Shown here in pieces: positions 32,086 through 40,308 of a stretch of DNA of 64,000 nucleotides (position 1 is the stretch's first letter; every line of letters begins with the position of its first letter). This DNA comes from JAJPHU01 sp035553375 (GTDB taxonomy: Bacteria; Planctomycetota; Planctomycetia; Gemmatales; Gemmataceae). The DNA lies in NCBI GenBank assembly GCA_035553375.1, contig DATNCY010000375.1, positions 54,207-118,206 of the forward strand, read 5' to 3'. The notes beneath the pieces are model-generated. The model saw only the letters and a list, made by a program, of their open reading frames with translations, ran no database searches and was not told the origin of the DNA. A program made the translations under genes and the position numbers.

Positions 32086-33666
32086 TCACTGAATGCGCAG
32101 ACTGCGGACCCAGTCGCCCTCGCGGGCAATCTCCTCGTCGGAAAGACCGCTGGCGCGATGGATCGCGGTGCGCGCCATCTTGCCGCTGGTCATGTCCAAG
32201 GCCATTACATCAATCAGGCCATTGCTGCCGACGCCGCAACGCACCTGCACCGGCGACGATTTCGGCAGGTTCGGCGGCAGTCCCTCGATCCAGCATTCGC
32301 CGATGCTGATGCAGGCGTCGGCCTGCGCCGCCTCGCCTTGCAGCACCTTGACGCGAACGCGCTGCTGATTTTCAACGACCGTGCAATAGACCCGGCTGGC
32401 CGCCGTCGGCAGTTGCGTGTTTTTGGGAATCAGAATATCGTTGACGCGCTCCTGGCCGTGCTTGACCTCGATGCCGAAACTGTGCGCGTTGACGTTGATC
32501 TCGACCACCTGCGCCAGCGCTTCGCGGGCACCCTCTTCCATGAACAAATCTTCGCCGAAATCGTGAGCCGTGACGATGCCGGCGTGCAAGGCCGCGCCGC
32601 GAGCGACGACTTCACTGACTGCCAGTGAGTTGTCCGGTACCTTGCCGGTCAATTCTTGGAGCATCTGCCGTGTCATCGGCATATGCGTTGAGCCACCCAC
32701 GAGCAACACGCGATCGACTTGCTCCCAGGTGAGATTGGCCTGCCGTAAAAGCTGCTGCGTGGTCAATCGCGTGCGCACCAGTAAATCGCGTGTCAGCGAC
32801 TCGAACTCGGCACGGCTGAGCGGCACGGTCAACACTTGACCGGCGTGCATGCAAGTGAGCGTCGTCTGCGGCAATTTGCTCAACGTGCGCTTGGCGCGTT
32901 CGGCGGCACTGCCGAGATTCACCAGTGCTTGCGCATCGCTACGAGGATCGATACCGGCCTGGCGTTTGAACAGCGTGGCCACATGATCGATGATGCGATC
33001 GTCCCAGTCCTTGCCGCCCAGCCGCACGTCACCCTCAATGGCGAGGGTCTGGAAATGCTGCTGCGATAGGCGAACCAGCGTCACATCGAAGGTGCCGCCG
33101 CCGAGATCGTAGACGAGGACGGTCCTTTGATCTTGCGGCAAGGTGGCCGACTCGCTCCGCGCGCCGGGCTGCCCTGGTTGCAGCGAATACGCGAGGGCGG
33201 CGGCGGTTGGTTCATCGAGAATGTCGAGGACATCGAGTCCGGCAATGCGGCCGGCGTCCTTGGTGGCCTTGCGGCGTGTGTCGTCGAAGTAGGCCGGCAC
33301 CGTGATGACGGCTTTGCTAATGGGGCCGAGACGCAGTTCGGCGTCTTGCAGGAGCTTGCGCAGGATGATGGCCGATAGCGTTTCGGGGCGGAATTCGCGG
33401 CCGGCCACGGGACGGCCATAGGTCGGATGCCCCATGCGCCGCTTGATGAGCGTGGCAACGCGGTCAGGCTGTTCGAGGGCCACATCGAGAGCGGCCTGGC
33501 CAACGACGGCGGTACCGTCGTCGAGCAACAGCACGGCGCTGGGCGTGAGCATATCGCCGTCGCGATTGGGCAGGGTGATCGGTTGGCCGTGATCGTCCAA
33601 ACTGGCGATAGCAGAAAACGTCGTGCCCAGATCGATGCCGACCAATTTGCCTGTTCCGACTGCCAT
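32086..33666 (-). CDS. Hsp70 (DnaK-like) protein without C-terminal lid
   Basis: A 526-aa protein from ATG 33666 (AAGGGAT upstream), shorter than DnaK (about 640). The nucleotide-binding domain is complete: GIDLGTTFSAIASLDD near the start, AVITVPAYFDDTRRKATKDA, LDEPTAAALAY, VLVYDLGGGTFDVTLVRL and LLVGGSTHMPMTRQML. A substrate-binding beta-sandwich follows (NTQLPTAASRVYC and on). The alpha-helical lid is essentially absent; the chain ends RSLRIQ. No DnaJ or GrpE gene is nearby. It is probably a specialised paralogue rather than the housekeeping DnaK. It is divergent from the GT9 gene. Confidence 0.9.
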   Translation of the reverse strand: MAVGTGKLVGIDLGTTFSAIASLDDHGQPITLPNRDGDMLTPSAVLLLDDGTAVVGQAALDVALEQPDRVATLIKRRMGHPTYGRPVAGREFRPETLSAIILRKLLQDAELRLGPISKAVITVPAYFDDTRRKATKDAGRIAGLDVLDILDEPTAAALAYSLQPGQPGARSESATLPQDQRTVLVYDLGGGTFDVTLVRLSQQHFQTLAIEGDVRLGGKDWDDRIIDHVATLFKRQAGIDPRSDAQALVNLGSAAERAKRTLSKLPQTTLTCMHAGQVLTVPLSRAEFESLTRDLLVRTRLTTQQLLRQANLTWEQVDRVLLVGGSTHMPMTRQMLQELTGKVPDNSLAVSEVVARGAALHAGIVTAHDFGEDLFMEEGAREALAQVVEINVNAHSFGIEVKHGQERVNDILIPKNTQLPTAASRVYCTVVENQQRVRVKVLQGEAAQADACISIGECWIEGLPPNLPKSSPVQVRCGVGSNGLIDVMALDMTSGKMARTAIHRASGLSDEEIAREGDWVRSLRIQ

Positions 33667-33687
33667 ACCGTATCCCTTTGGGAGAGG

Positions 33688-33736
33688 GGCAAACGGGTGC
33701 TTGCGGCTTAGCGCAAGCCGCAAGCACCCGTTTGCC
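33688..33736. repeat. 22-bp perfect palindrome between divergent genes
   Basis: Perfect arms 33688-33709 and 33715-33736, containing GGGTGCTTGCGGCTT, with a 5-nt loop. It sits about 20 bp upstream of the Hsp70 start and 147 bp before the GT9 start, so it cannot terminate either gene. It lies in the 5' leader of the Hsp70 message and could be a regulatory hairpin. It shares CTTGCGGCTTAGCG with 38779-38822. Confidence 0.85.
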
Positions 33737-33882
33737 CTCCGATTGTAACGAGGCGGCGCGATAGACGGAAGAGGGAGAGACCGCCGTAAGCAGCGCGTGA
33801 AACGAGGTTGCTCCAAAACGCTGGGTGTGCGAAACTCGCCGATCCGTGTATCGCCGAATCGTGCCACCCAAGGATGCCTCGC

Positions 33883-34962
33883 ATGCCCGGACGGAGCCGA
33901 CCTCCTCTGTTCGCCTGTACCGCTGAGCGAATCGCCCTGCTCAAGCCGAGCGCCCTGGGCGACATCATCCACAGCCTGCCGGTGTTGACCGCTTTGCGCC
34001 AGCGCTTTCCACACGCCCACATCACCTGGGTGGTTAATCAAGCCTATGAACCGCTGCTGCACGGCCATCGTGATCTCGACGATACCCTGCCATTTGATCG
34101 CCGGGCGTCGCATCGCGGCTGGCGCGCGGCGGCGCAATCGTCGCTGAGGTTCCTGAAGGAGTTACGACAACGGCGTTTCGATCTGGTCATCGATCTGCAA
34201 GGATTGTTTCGCACGGCGCTGATGGCAACCGCGACCGGAGCGCAACGCCGCGTCGGTCTGAGTACGGCTCGCGAAGGGGCAACATGGTCTTATACCGATG
34301 TCATCCCGGTGGCCGACTTCAACGCCCTTCATGCAGTCGATCGCTGCTGGCTGATTGCCGAGGCGTTCGGTGCCGGCGACGTACCGCGACAATTCCACAT
34401 TCCCATCTCGGACAAGGCGCATGTCTGGGCCGGCGAGCGGACGAAGGGTTGTCCACGGCCGTGGTTGATGCTTGGTCCCGGTTCGCGTTGGGTGACCAAG
34501 CGCTGGCTGCCGGAGCATTTCGCGGCGTTGGCGAGTCGCGTCCAGAGCGATTTCGGCGGCACGGTATTCTTCGTTGGCGGCGGCGATGAAACGCCGTTGG
34601 CAACGGCGATTCAAGAGCGGCTGCACGGTCCCTCTCACATCCTGACCGGGCGCACGACGCTGCCGCAGTTGGCGGCGCTGCTTTCGCGTGCGGACGTCAT
34701 GTTGGCCAACGACACGGGACCGCTGCACCTGGCAGCGGCCCTGGGCCGACCCGTCGTCGCCCCCTATACTTGCACCAAGGTCCGGCGTAATGGCCCTTAC
34801 GGAGCCGAGCGCGGCGCGGTTGAATCGACGGTCTGGTGTCAGGGCAGCTACGTCAAGCGTTGTTCGCGCATGGAGTGCATGGTGGAGCTGACGCCGGATC
34901 GTTTGTGGCCTGTTCTTGTCGAGGTGTTGCACTCATGGCAGCGTCGCAATCAAGCCGCCTGA
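33883..34962 (+). CDS. Glycosyltransferase family 9 (heptosyltransferase-like)
   Basis: A 359-aa protein from ATG 33883 with AAGG 9 nt upstream; 33874 is the alternative. The N-terminal domain starts IALLKPSALGDIIHSLPVLT, the family motif of ADP-heptose:LPS heptosyltransferases, and continues HAHITWVVNQAYEPLL. The C-terminal donor-binding domain has LMLGPGSRWVTKRWLPEHFA and DVMLANDTGPLHLAAALGRP. It probably adds a sugar to a lipid or cell-surface glycan at the cytoplasmic face. Its stop overlaps the maf-like gene by 28 nt, so the two are co-translated. Donor and acceptor are unknown. Confidence 0.88.
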   Translation: MPGRSRPPLFACTAERIALLKPSALGDIIHSLPVLTALRQRFPHAHITWVVNQAYEPLLHGHRDLDDTLPFDRRASHRGWRAAAQSSLRFLKELRQRRFDLVIDLQGLFRTALMATATGAQRRVGLSTAREGATWSYTDVIPVADFNALHAVDRCWLIAEAFGAGDVPRQFHIPISDKAHVWAGERTKGCPRPWLMLGPGSRWVTKRWLPEHFAALASRVQSDFGGTVFFVGGGDETPLATAIQERLHGPSHILTGRTTLPQLAALLSRADVMLANDTGPLHLAAALGRPVVAPYTCTKVRRNGPYGAERGAVESTVWCQGSYVKRCSRMECMVELTPDRLWPVLVEVLHSWQRRNQAA

Positions 34963-35528
34963 TTCTCGCCAGCGCCTCGCCGGCGCGGAGGGAACTGCTG
35001 GCACGCACCGGCTATCCGTTCGAGGTGATGCCGGCCGACATTGACGAACCGCAATCCGGTTTTCGCGATCCGCGCACGTTCGTGCAGACGGTTTCCTGGC
35101 TCAAGGCCGCCGCCGTAGCTCCGCGCATCGACGATGGATTGATCTTGGCCGCCGACACCATCGCCTGGATCAACGATCATCCGATCTTGAAGCCGGCAGA
35201 CGAAGCCGACGCACGTCGCATCCTCCGCGAGATGTCCGGCCGCGAACACGATCTCTGGACCGGCGTCGTCTTGTGGCGTCGCCCTGACGATGTGCAAATC
35301 GCCTGGCAGGAGCAAACGCGTGTCGCCGTCGCTCCGCTGAGCGATGCCGAACTGGACGTGTATCTGGCCACGCGCTCGTGGCGTGGCCATTCGGGGGCGT
35401 ATGCCATTCAGGAACAAAACGATCCCTACGTCCGCGTGGTGCGCGGCAGCATGAGTAATGTCATTGGCCTGCCGCTGGAAACGCTGACTCGCACGCTGGC
35501 CTGGTTGTTGCTGGCTGGGACGCCCTGA
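34935..35528 (+). CDS. maf: Maf/Ham1-like nucleoside triphosphate pyrophosphatase
   Basis: A 197-aa cytoplasmic protein from ATG 34935. The family signature is RLILASASPARRELLARTG at the start, with catalytic ILAADTIAW and the C-terminal AYAIQEQNDPYVRVVRGSMS and NVIGLPLE. Maf proteins hydrolyse non-canonical or modified NTPs (for example dTTP, UTP, m7GTP) to prevent misincorporation and affect septum formation. It overlaps the GT9 gene by 28 nt in another frame and is therefore translationally coupled to it. No catalytic residue is missing. The nucleotide substrate cannot be told from sequence. Confidence 0.9.
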   Translation: MAASQSSRLILASASPARRELLARTGYPFEVMPADIDEPQSGFRDPRTFVQTVSWLKAAAVAPRIDDGLILAADTIAWINDHPILKPADEADARRILREMSGREHDLWTGVVLWRRPDDVQIAWQEQTRVAVAPLSDAELDVYLATRSWRGHSGAYAIQEQNDPYVRVVRGSMSNVIGLPLETLTRTLAWLLLAGTP

Positions 35529-35726
35529 TTTTATCCCTTGACCTATCCAGGCGGAGGGACCTTGCTGGAGCGAATTTGCCACTTTGCCGGTGTGCGAAAG
35601 GGAGTTGGCAAGATGGGTCGAGCGCGCAAGTCCTTGTGATTACCTCAATTGCAATCTTGCATCTTCCGACTTTGCCGCTTGGCCACCCTATCAGGACGTC
35701 GGCCCATCACTGTTCAACTTGCCGCC

Positions 35727-36053
35727 ATGATAGACGCGATCCAGCAGACGTTCTCGGAGGATGGCGACTGGCAGCGCGATCAAGCCTCGGAGCAAAGACT
35801 CCGATTGATCGCCGTGAAGGACGGCCCATTCTGAGGCGAAATCAAAGATTCAACGATCACCGAGGAATGCCTGGAGTTATGCCGCCAACTTCAAGCGTCA
35901 GGCTTCACCAAGAAGCGGGTCTTTTGCACTTCCAACACGGACGATTATTATGAGGCAGGACTTCTCCACCCCGCTCTGACCATCGATTTCAGCGCAGTAG
36001 GGTTAGTGTTCACAACCAAACTGTCCTGGGCGATCCATGAGATAAAGAACTGA
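35727..36053 (+). pseudogene. Small gene interrupted by an in-frame TGA
   Basis: One frame runs from ATG 35727 (MIDAIQQTFSEDGDWQRD) to a TGA at 35832, then continues in the same frame for 73 codons (GEIKDSTITEECLELCRQLQ, TSNTDDYYEAGLLHPALTID) to a TGA ending at 36053. The joined product would be about 108 aa with no recognised family. The downstream part has protein-like composition, so an intact ancestor is likely. A nonsense mutation is the simplest reading; UGA readthrough is not excluded. Confidence 0.55.
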
Positions 36054-36175
36054 TGAAAGGCGAAGAGAGGAGTACATATGATTTTGTAATCTTGAAACCT
36101 ATTCCGACCAGCCCGATCCGAATCATTGCCGTTCGTCCTTTCGTTGCAATGTTGATGAATCATGGACCGTGAGAG

Positions 36176-37673
36176 CTAAAGAGGAGCGGTGATGGTTTCT
36201 TCTTTCGCCGGCTGGATTCCGTCGGAAGAAGAGCGCGGTACTCGGTCCTCGAACGAGCCTTCGACTTGCACCACGGCCCCTTTGCCCCAGAAAAGAAGCA
36301 GGACCGCGACGCCGATCAGCGGCAGCAGTCCGGCGCAGGCGACGCCCTGCGAATAGGAGCCGGTTCGCTGCACCACATCGCCAACCACTTCATGCAGCAG
36401 CGACATGAACATCCAACAAATACAGCCGAGCGCGCCCGTTACCTTACCTTGATGACGGGTACTCAATTCTTGAGTGAAGGAGTAGTAATTAGGGAACAGC
36501 CCCAGGGTCGCGAAGCCGATAACCAGCAGCACGGCCAACAGCAGCCAACCGGCCGGCAGAACCGCGGCGACCAGGCTCAAGGTCGCGACCACGGCGCACG
36601 TCGAGAACACGAGCAAGCGGCTCGTGTGAACCGGCAAACCACCGCGCGCCAGCCGAAGCGTGATAAAACCCGCCGTCAAGCAACCGGCGTCCGTGGCGAT
36701 TATAGTAGGCCATGCTGAACCAGCTGAAGGCATCAAGGCTATAGCCGTGTTGATTCTGCAAGAACAACGGTAGCCAGGCACGAAAGAAGTGCCAGGTCGT
36801 GTTGATCGTCACCACCAGGACCGCCAGCACGGCGAAACGCCGGAAAAATACCACGCGTGCCGGTCCGGTTTCGTCTTCCGTTACCCGCGTCAGCCAGAAA
36901 ACCACACCGCCTACGCCCAGGGCCGTCACGATGAACTGGACCACGAGAGGGATCGTGGGTGAATCCACGAACTGAATATGGACGACGAGGTCGATTCCGT
37001 AGAGCAACACCAGACCCAGCCAACCGAGCATCGTAATGAGGAGGTGCGACCGATTCGGCTCCGCCAATTCGAGATCCTCACGCCGCACACTGATCATCCA
37101 GCCGGCCACCCAGAGCAAGCCCACGGCGCCAACCGCCATGAACGAATAGCGCCAGGTGCCGGTCCAATGGAACAGAGCCAGCACGATGAGCGGCGTTATG
37201 ATCGCGCCGAGGGCGGCGCCGCTTTGCAAAATGCTATTGCCCATCGTGCGCTCGGAAGGCGGCAAGACACGCTGCGTCGTCCGCAAGGCGCAAGGCCAAT
37301 TCCCTGCCTCCGCCAGGCCGAGAAAGAGACGACAAAGTAACAAGGCGGCGAAGGTCGGTGCCAGTCCCGTGACGAAGCCGGCCAGCGACCAAAGAAAGAC
37401 GGCGGCCGGATAAATCCAGCGCACGTTCCAGCGATCCACCAGCACGCCCATCAGGACCGATCCCAGCGCGAAGGCGGCTCCGAACACGGCCTCCAGTTGG
37501 CCATACTCACGCGGCTGGAGGCCGAATTCCTTCATGATCGGACCGGACATCTGGTTGAGAGTCAGCCGATCCATGTAGTTGACCATGGTGGCCAGCAACA
37601 ACAGACCGCAAATCCACCACTTCCAGGTTCGAGTCCGCGTGGATAGGGAGAGATTAGGGATGACGACTGGCAT
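36176..37673 (-). pseudogene. MFS permease broken by a +1 frameshift
   Basis: The first frame (from 37673) encodes the N-terminal helices typical of MFS transporters (TRTWKWWICGLLLLATMVNY, GDN-like loop LVDRWNVRWIY). It ends in junk at 36489. A second frame (36781-36176) encodes the missing C-terminal helices (LLVFSTCAVVATLSLVAAVL). They join near 36700: removing one A turns AYYN into AYYIATDAGCLTAGF, a natural MFS sequence. So a single extra base in a short A-run splits one gene of about 500 codons. The substrate is unknown. It is either a pseudogene or a sequencing/assembly error at a homopolymer. Confidence 0.8.
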
Positions 37674-37794
37674 GATCGTGGCGCGTCTTGGGGTAGGGCA
37701 AAGCGTAATGTTTGGAGTGTAACCGAGGCGAAGAAGGGAAGCCAGTATTTGACGATGTTTTTTCGAGCGGCTGCGAGTGCTGTCTACAAAAACC

Positions 37795-37829
37795 GAAACC
37801 CCGAAGACGGGTCACGTCTTCGGGGTTTC
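37795..37829. terminator. Stem-loop after small protein gene
   Basis: Perfect 15-bp stem 37795-37809 / 37815-37829 with loop GGTCA, built on GAAACCCCGAAGACG. It follows the minus-strand gene ending at 37857 and is well placed as its terminator. Confidence 0.75.
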
Positions 37830-37856
37830 GCGGTAGTCGGATGGTACAAGTCTAGC

Positions 37857-38039
37857 TCAAGCGCAGGTGCAGACGGGTTCGACCTCAACCATCTCGCGGT
37901 CCTTGCGGTCCATTTCGTCGAGAATGACGGGATGCCAGGACACTTTACGCTGGTTGCGTGGGGCGTAATGCTCACGAGCCCAGCGGCGCAGACGCAATTC
38001 CTCGATAAAGTCCACCTCCGCCGCGACACTGCTTAACAT
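37857..38039 (-). CDS. Small conserved protein
   Basis: A 60-aa protein beginning MLSSVAAEVDFIEELRLRRW and continuing AREHYAPRNQRKVSWHPVIL, ending DREMVEVEPVCTCA. The pattern is familiar from short planctomycete proteins, but no function is known. It is basic and helical in the first half. It has GAGGACA upstream and a clean terminator hairpin downstream, so it is a real single gene. The C-terminal CTC could bind metal, but that is a weak hint. Confidence 0.65.
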   Translation of the reverse strand: MLSSVAAEVDFIEELRLRRWAREHYAPRNQRKVSWHPVILDEMDRKDREMVEVEPVCTCA

Positions 38040-38396
38040 GACCGATTGTCCTCATACCCAAAAAAGATTATCACAACATCTCTTGATGTGTGAAAAGTAT
38101 ATCGACCGAACCGGCAAGGGCAAGGAATTTTTCGCCTCTCCCTCGATTTTTTCCGCATTCTTGAGTGGATTTCTCCGGCAAAGATCGCATTTCGACGATT
38201 CGGGCAGACGCTGCAAACCTGGAAAGATTGGCAAATCGGGCATACGGGAGCATTCAACATCGCTGACACCACAACGTCACCGAAACGAAAAAATGGTGTT
38301 TTTCCGAATTTTTTTCTTGAAGCCCGCGGCGGGTCCGATGATACTTTTTTTAGTCCAAACGCTTCCGTTCAAGGCTTTTTTTCATGGAGAAACGCG
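38040..38396. other. Divergent intergenic region
   Basis: This 357-bp stretch between the divergent small gene and the exported-protein gene is T-rich in its second half and contains the putative promoter at 38317. No coding signal or repeat was seen. Confidence 0.5.
38317..38345 (+). promoter_or_regulatory. Possible sigma-70-like promoter for the 38397 gene
   Basis: TTGAAG (38317-38322), 17-bp spacer, GATACT (38340-38345), in an intergenic region with T-rich tracts, about 50 bp before the next plus-strand start. It is a plausible match to -35/-10 boxes but not verified. Confidence 0.35.
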
Positions 38397-38759
38397 ATGT
38401 TTCGCCTCCGGTTTGTTGCGTCGATGCTTGTCGTTGGGTTGCTGACCAGCGGTTTCCTGATGGGGGAGGACAAGAAGACGGACAAGGAGCCGATCTTCAT
38501 CAAAGCCAGACTGCCGGCCGGTTTCAGCAAGCTCGGCCTGAACCAGAAACAGAAAAATGACATCTACAAAATCCGCGCGAAATACTCGGTTAGAATCGAC
38601 GAACTCAAACAGCAAATCGCCGCTCTGCAAAAGAAAGAGATGAGCGACGTGGAGGAGGTCTTGAGCGCGGGCCAGAAAACGCTGTTGAAGGAGATCCGCT
38701 CGGGTGGATCGAAGACCACGGAGATCAAGGAGAACCCGACCGAAAGCAAGAAGAAGTGA
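38397..38759 (+). CDS. Small exported helical protein
   Basis: A 120-aa protein. Its N-terminal 22 residues form a signal peptide (MFRLRFVASMLVVGLLTSGF). The mature part is charged and helical: LPAGFSKLGLNQKQKNDIYK, IRAKYSVRIDELKQQIAALQ, then a Lys/Glu-rich tail. The pattern resembles small periplasmic Spy/CpxP-like chaperones or EF-hand-like planctomycete proteins (GLNQKQKNDIYKI), but no specific family is certain. GGAGAAA precedes the ATG. It should act outside the cytoplasm. It is followed by an imperfect hairpin that could end transcription. Confidence 0.72.
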   Translation: MFRLRFVASMLVVGLLTSGFLMGEDKKTDKEPIFIKARLPAGFSKLGLNQKQKNDIYKIRAKYSVRIDELKQQIAALQKKEMSDVEEVLSAGQKTLLKEIRSGGSKTTEIKENPTESKKK

Positions 38760-38778
38760 CCTTGCAGTAGATCAAGGA

Positions 38779-38822
38779 GCCGCTTGCGGCTTAGCGTGGG
38801 GATACGCCAAATCGCAAGCGGC
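38779..38822. terminator. Stem-loop between convergent genes
   Basis: Arms GCCGCTTGCG (38779-38788) and CGCAAGCGGC (38813-38822), with a partly paired interior. It lies between the exported-protein gene and the convergent 87-aa gene, so it can serve both. Its CTTGCGGCTTAGCG is shared with the palindrome at 33688. Confidence 0.6.
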
Positions 38823-38830
38823 ATTCTTTC

Positions 38831-39094
38831 TCACACGATCACATGCGTTCGGTACAACTCGAACGCCGCCTCCCACGCATCGCTGGTGTTGTCGAGTTCC
38901 GCTTCGGTCGCCGCGACCTCGGGACCATCGGCGGTGCGGCGCATGGCAGCGCGCCAGCGATTGTTCTCACTGCGGCCAATGTGTAGGAACGCCTCGCCAA
39001 GATTGGGGCCGGTCACTTTCAGCGTGTGGTCATCACCTGCGGGTTCGGCTTGGCATTGGCGTTGCTTGAACCAAAAGGGCGGAACGGGTGACAT
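38831..39094 (-). CDS. Small conserved hypothetical protein
   Basis: An 87-aa protein from ATG 39094, chosen because GGGAGG precedes it with ideal spacing. It starts MSPVPPFWFKQRQCQAEPAG and continues VTGPNLGEAFLHIGRSENNR. Aromatic at the start and basic in the middle, without signal or membrane segment. Small proteins with this WFKQR-type start are common in planctomycetes but unassigned. A heptamer repeat array lies just upstream of it. Confidence 0.68.
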   Translation of the reverse strand: MSPVPPFWFKQRQCQAEPAGDDHTLKVTGPNLGEAFLHIGRSENNRWRAAMRRTADGPEVAATEAELDNTSDAWEAAFELYRTHVIV

Positions 39095-39106
39095 GCGAAT
39101 CCTCCC

Positions 39107-39192
39107 ATCCGCAATCCGCAATCCGCTTTCCGCAATCCGCTCTGACAGACAGTTATACAGCGGATAGCGGAAAGCGGATTGCGGAAAGCGGA
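39107..39192. repeat. Heptamer inverted-repeat array (GCGGATT/GCGGAAA unit)
   Basis: Left arm 39107-39140 repeats ATCCGCA/TTTCCGC. Right arm 39160-39192 repeats GCGGATA, GCGGAAA and GCGGATT in the opposite orientation. It lies between the 87-aa gene and the lipoprotein gene, both on the minus strand. Same design as 1988-2069. Confidence 0.85.
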
Positions 39193-39194
39193 AC

Positions 39195-39605
39195 TCAGTC
39201 CGTCAAGCGCAGCTGGCGAACCTTCAAGTTGATTTGTTGCAAGGCGTCGGTGGTGTCCTTGACATCGTGGGCGGCCGCCGCCGCCTTGAGTTTGAGAGCG
39301 TTCTTCGCCAGGTCGCTGCTCATTTCGTTGAGGATGAGCTTTTTGTTGGCCGGCACTTCTTCCGCTTTGGCCAGGAAGCGGGCCGTCTGTTCGAGACCCT
39401 TGGCGTAGTCTTCCAGATCCGTCCAGCGGTTGACGTAAAAGGCATCGTTGGCGGCGCTCGCTTGCGCCCGCGCACGGGTCAACAACTCCGCATAGGGCAG
39501 GGCTTGCCCCGTTTCAGGCAGGGGTTGTAATGGCACACGCTCCGGCGCCACCTGGCAGCCGGCCAGAAGCAGCAGGACCATTCCAGAGAGCAGAACACGT
39601 TTCAT
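39195..39605 (-). CDS. Exported lipoprotein, helical
   Basis: A 136-aa protein from ATG 39605, with a signal peptide and lipobox (MKRVLLSGMVLLLLAGC) so Cys16 should be lipidated. The mature part is acidic and alpha-helical: YAELLTRARAQASAANDAFY, DLEDYAKGLEQTARFLAKAE, with heptad-like spacing. It probably sits anchored to the membrane. The function is unknown. It is 39 nt downstream of another lipoprotein gene on the same strand, and they may form a two-gene unit. Confidence 0.78.
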   Translation of the reverse strand: MKRVLLSGMVLLLLAGCQVAPERVPLQPLPETGQALPYAELLTRARAQASAANDAFYVNRWTDLEDYAKGLEQTARFLAKAEEVPANKKLILNEMSSDLAKNALKLKAAAAAHDVKDTTDALQQINLKVRQLRLTD

Positions 39606-39656
39606 AATGCACCTCAAGAAGTCGAGCGTGGGTGTGCTGGTTGCTGGACGGTCGGC

Positions 39657-39887
39657 TCAATGACTGCGTTGGCCGTACTGTTGAGCGGGCACTTCGGCCC
39701 AGGTACGCGGGCCAACCCAGGGTTGGGGATCCGGATAAGCCAGGCGATCCCGCGCGCGATATTCCTGCTCGTTGATGGGCAGGTAGGGCGGATCGACCTT
39801 TTCCGGAGCCAGCGCCCGTTTTCGTGGACCCATCAAACTCTCGCAACCGGCCAGCAACAACAAAGCCACCAGAATAAGTTGGCGCAT
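39657..39887 (-). CDS. Small lipoprotein
   Basis: A 76-aa protein from ATG 39887 (GGAG upstream); GTG 39896 is possible. Signal peptide and lipobox are MRQLILVALLLLAGC, with the acylated Cys at 15. The short mature part is Pro-rich and ends PAQQYGQRSH. Function unknown. Pairs with the lipoprotein gene 39195-39605 in the same direction. Confidence 0.7.
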   Translation of the reverse strand: MRQLILVALLLLAGCESLMGPRKRALAPEKVDPPYLPINEQEYRARDRLAYPDPQPWVGPRTWAEVPAQQYGQRSH

Positions 39888-40308
39888 CTTCTCCACTCCC
39901 TTCCGTTGGGAGAAACCGGGTTCCAGTCCGGCTTTCCTGACCTCAATTATCGTCGATCATTATACACCTGTCAGGCGGTCACGGGAAAAAAAGAGTCGGG
40001 AAAAACAGAATTCCCTCTCTATTCCGCACAAATGCTACAACCGATACCGTTTGGCAGGGTGGCAACCCTTTGGGCGCCGAGACCGCTCGACCTCCTCTAT
40101 TCGGCAAACTCTGTGTAAACGGCACAAGACGATGCAAAAGTGGGTTTCCGTCTCAAGATGCGGCCTTCGGAGGTGGTGACAGGCCGGACTATGAATTACA
40201 AAAGAAATAGGAGCGAGAATCGGAACAGAAAGAAACATCGGCGGAATCGTTCGCCTGAGCGCGGATTGCTCTCCTCAATTCCTCCTTGGTCGAGGCCGGA
40301 GTCAAGCC
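39888..40308. other. Intergenic region, no gene seen
   Basis: About 420 bp between the divergent lipoprotein and haloperoxidase-like genes. No ORF with protein-like composition, repeat or clear promoter was found. Confidence 0.5.
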
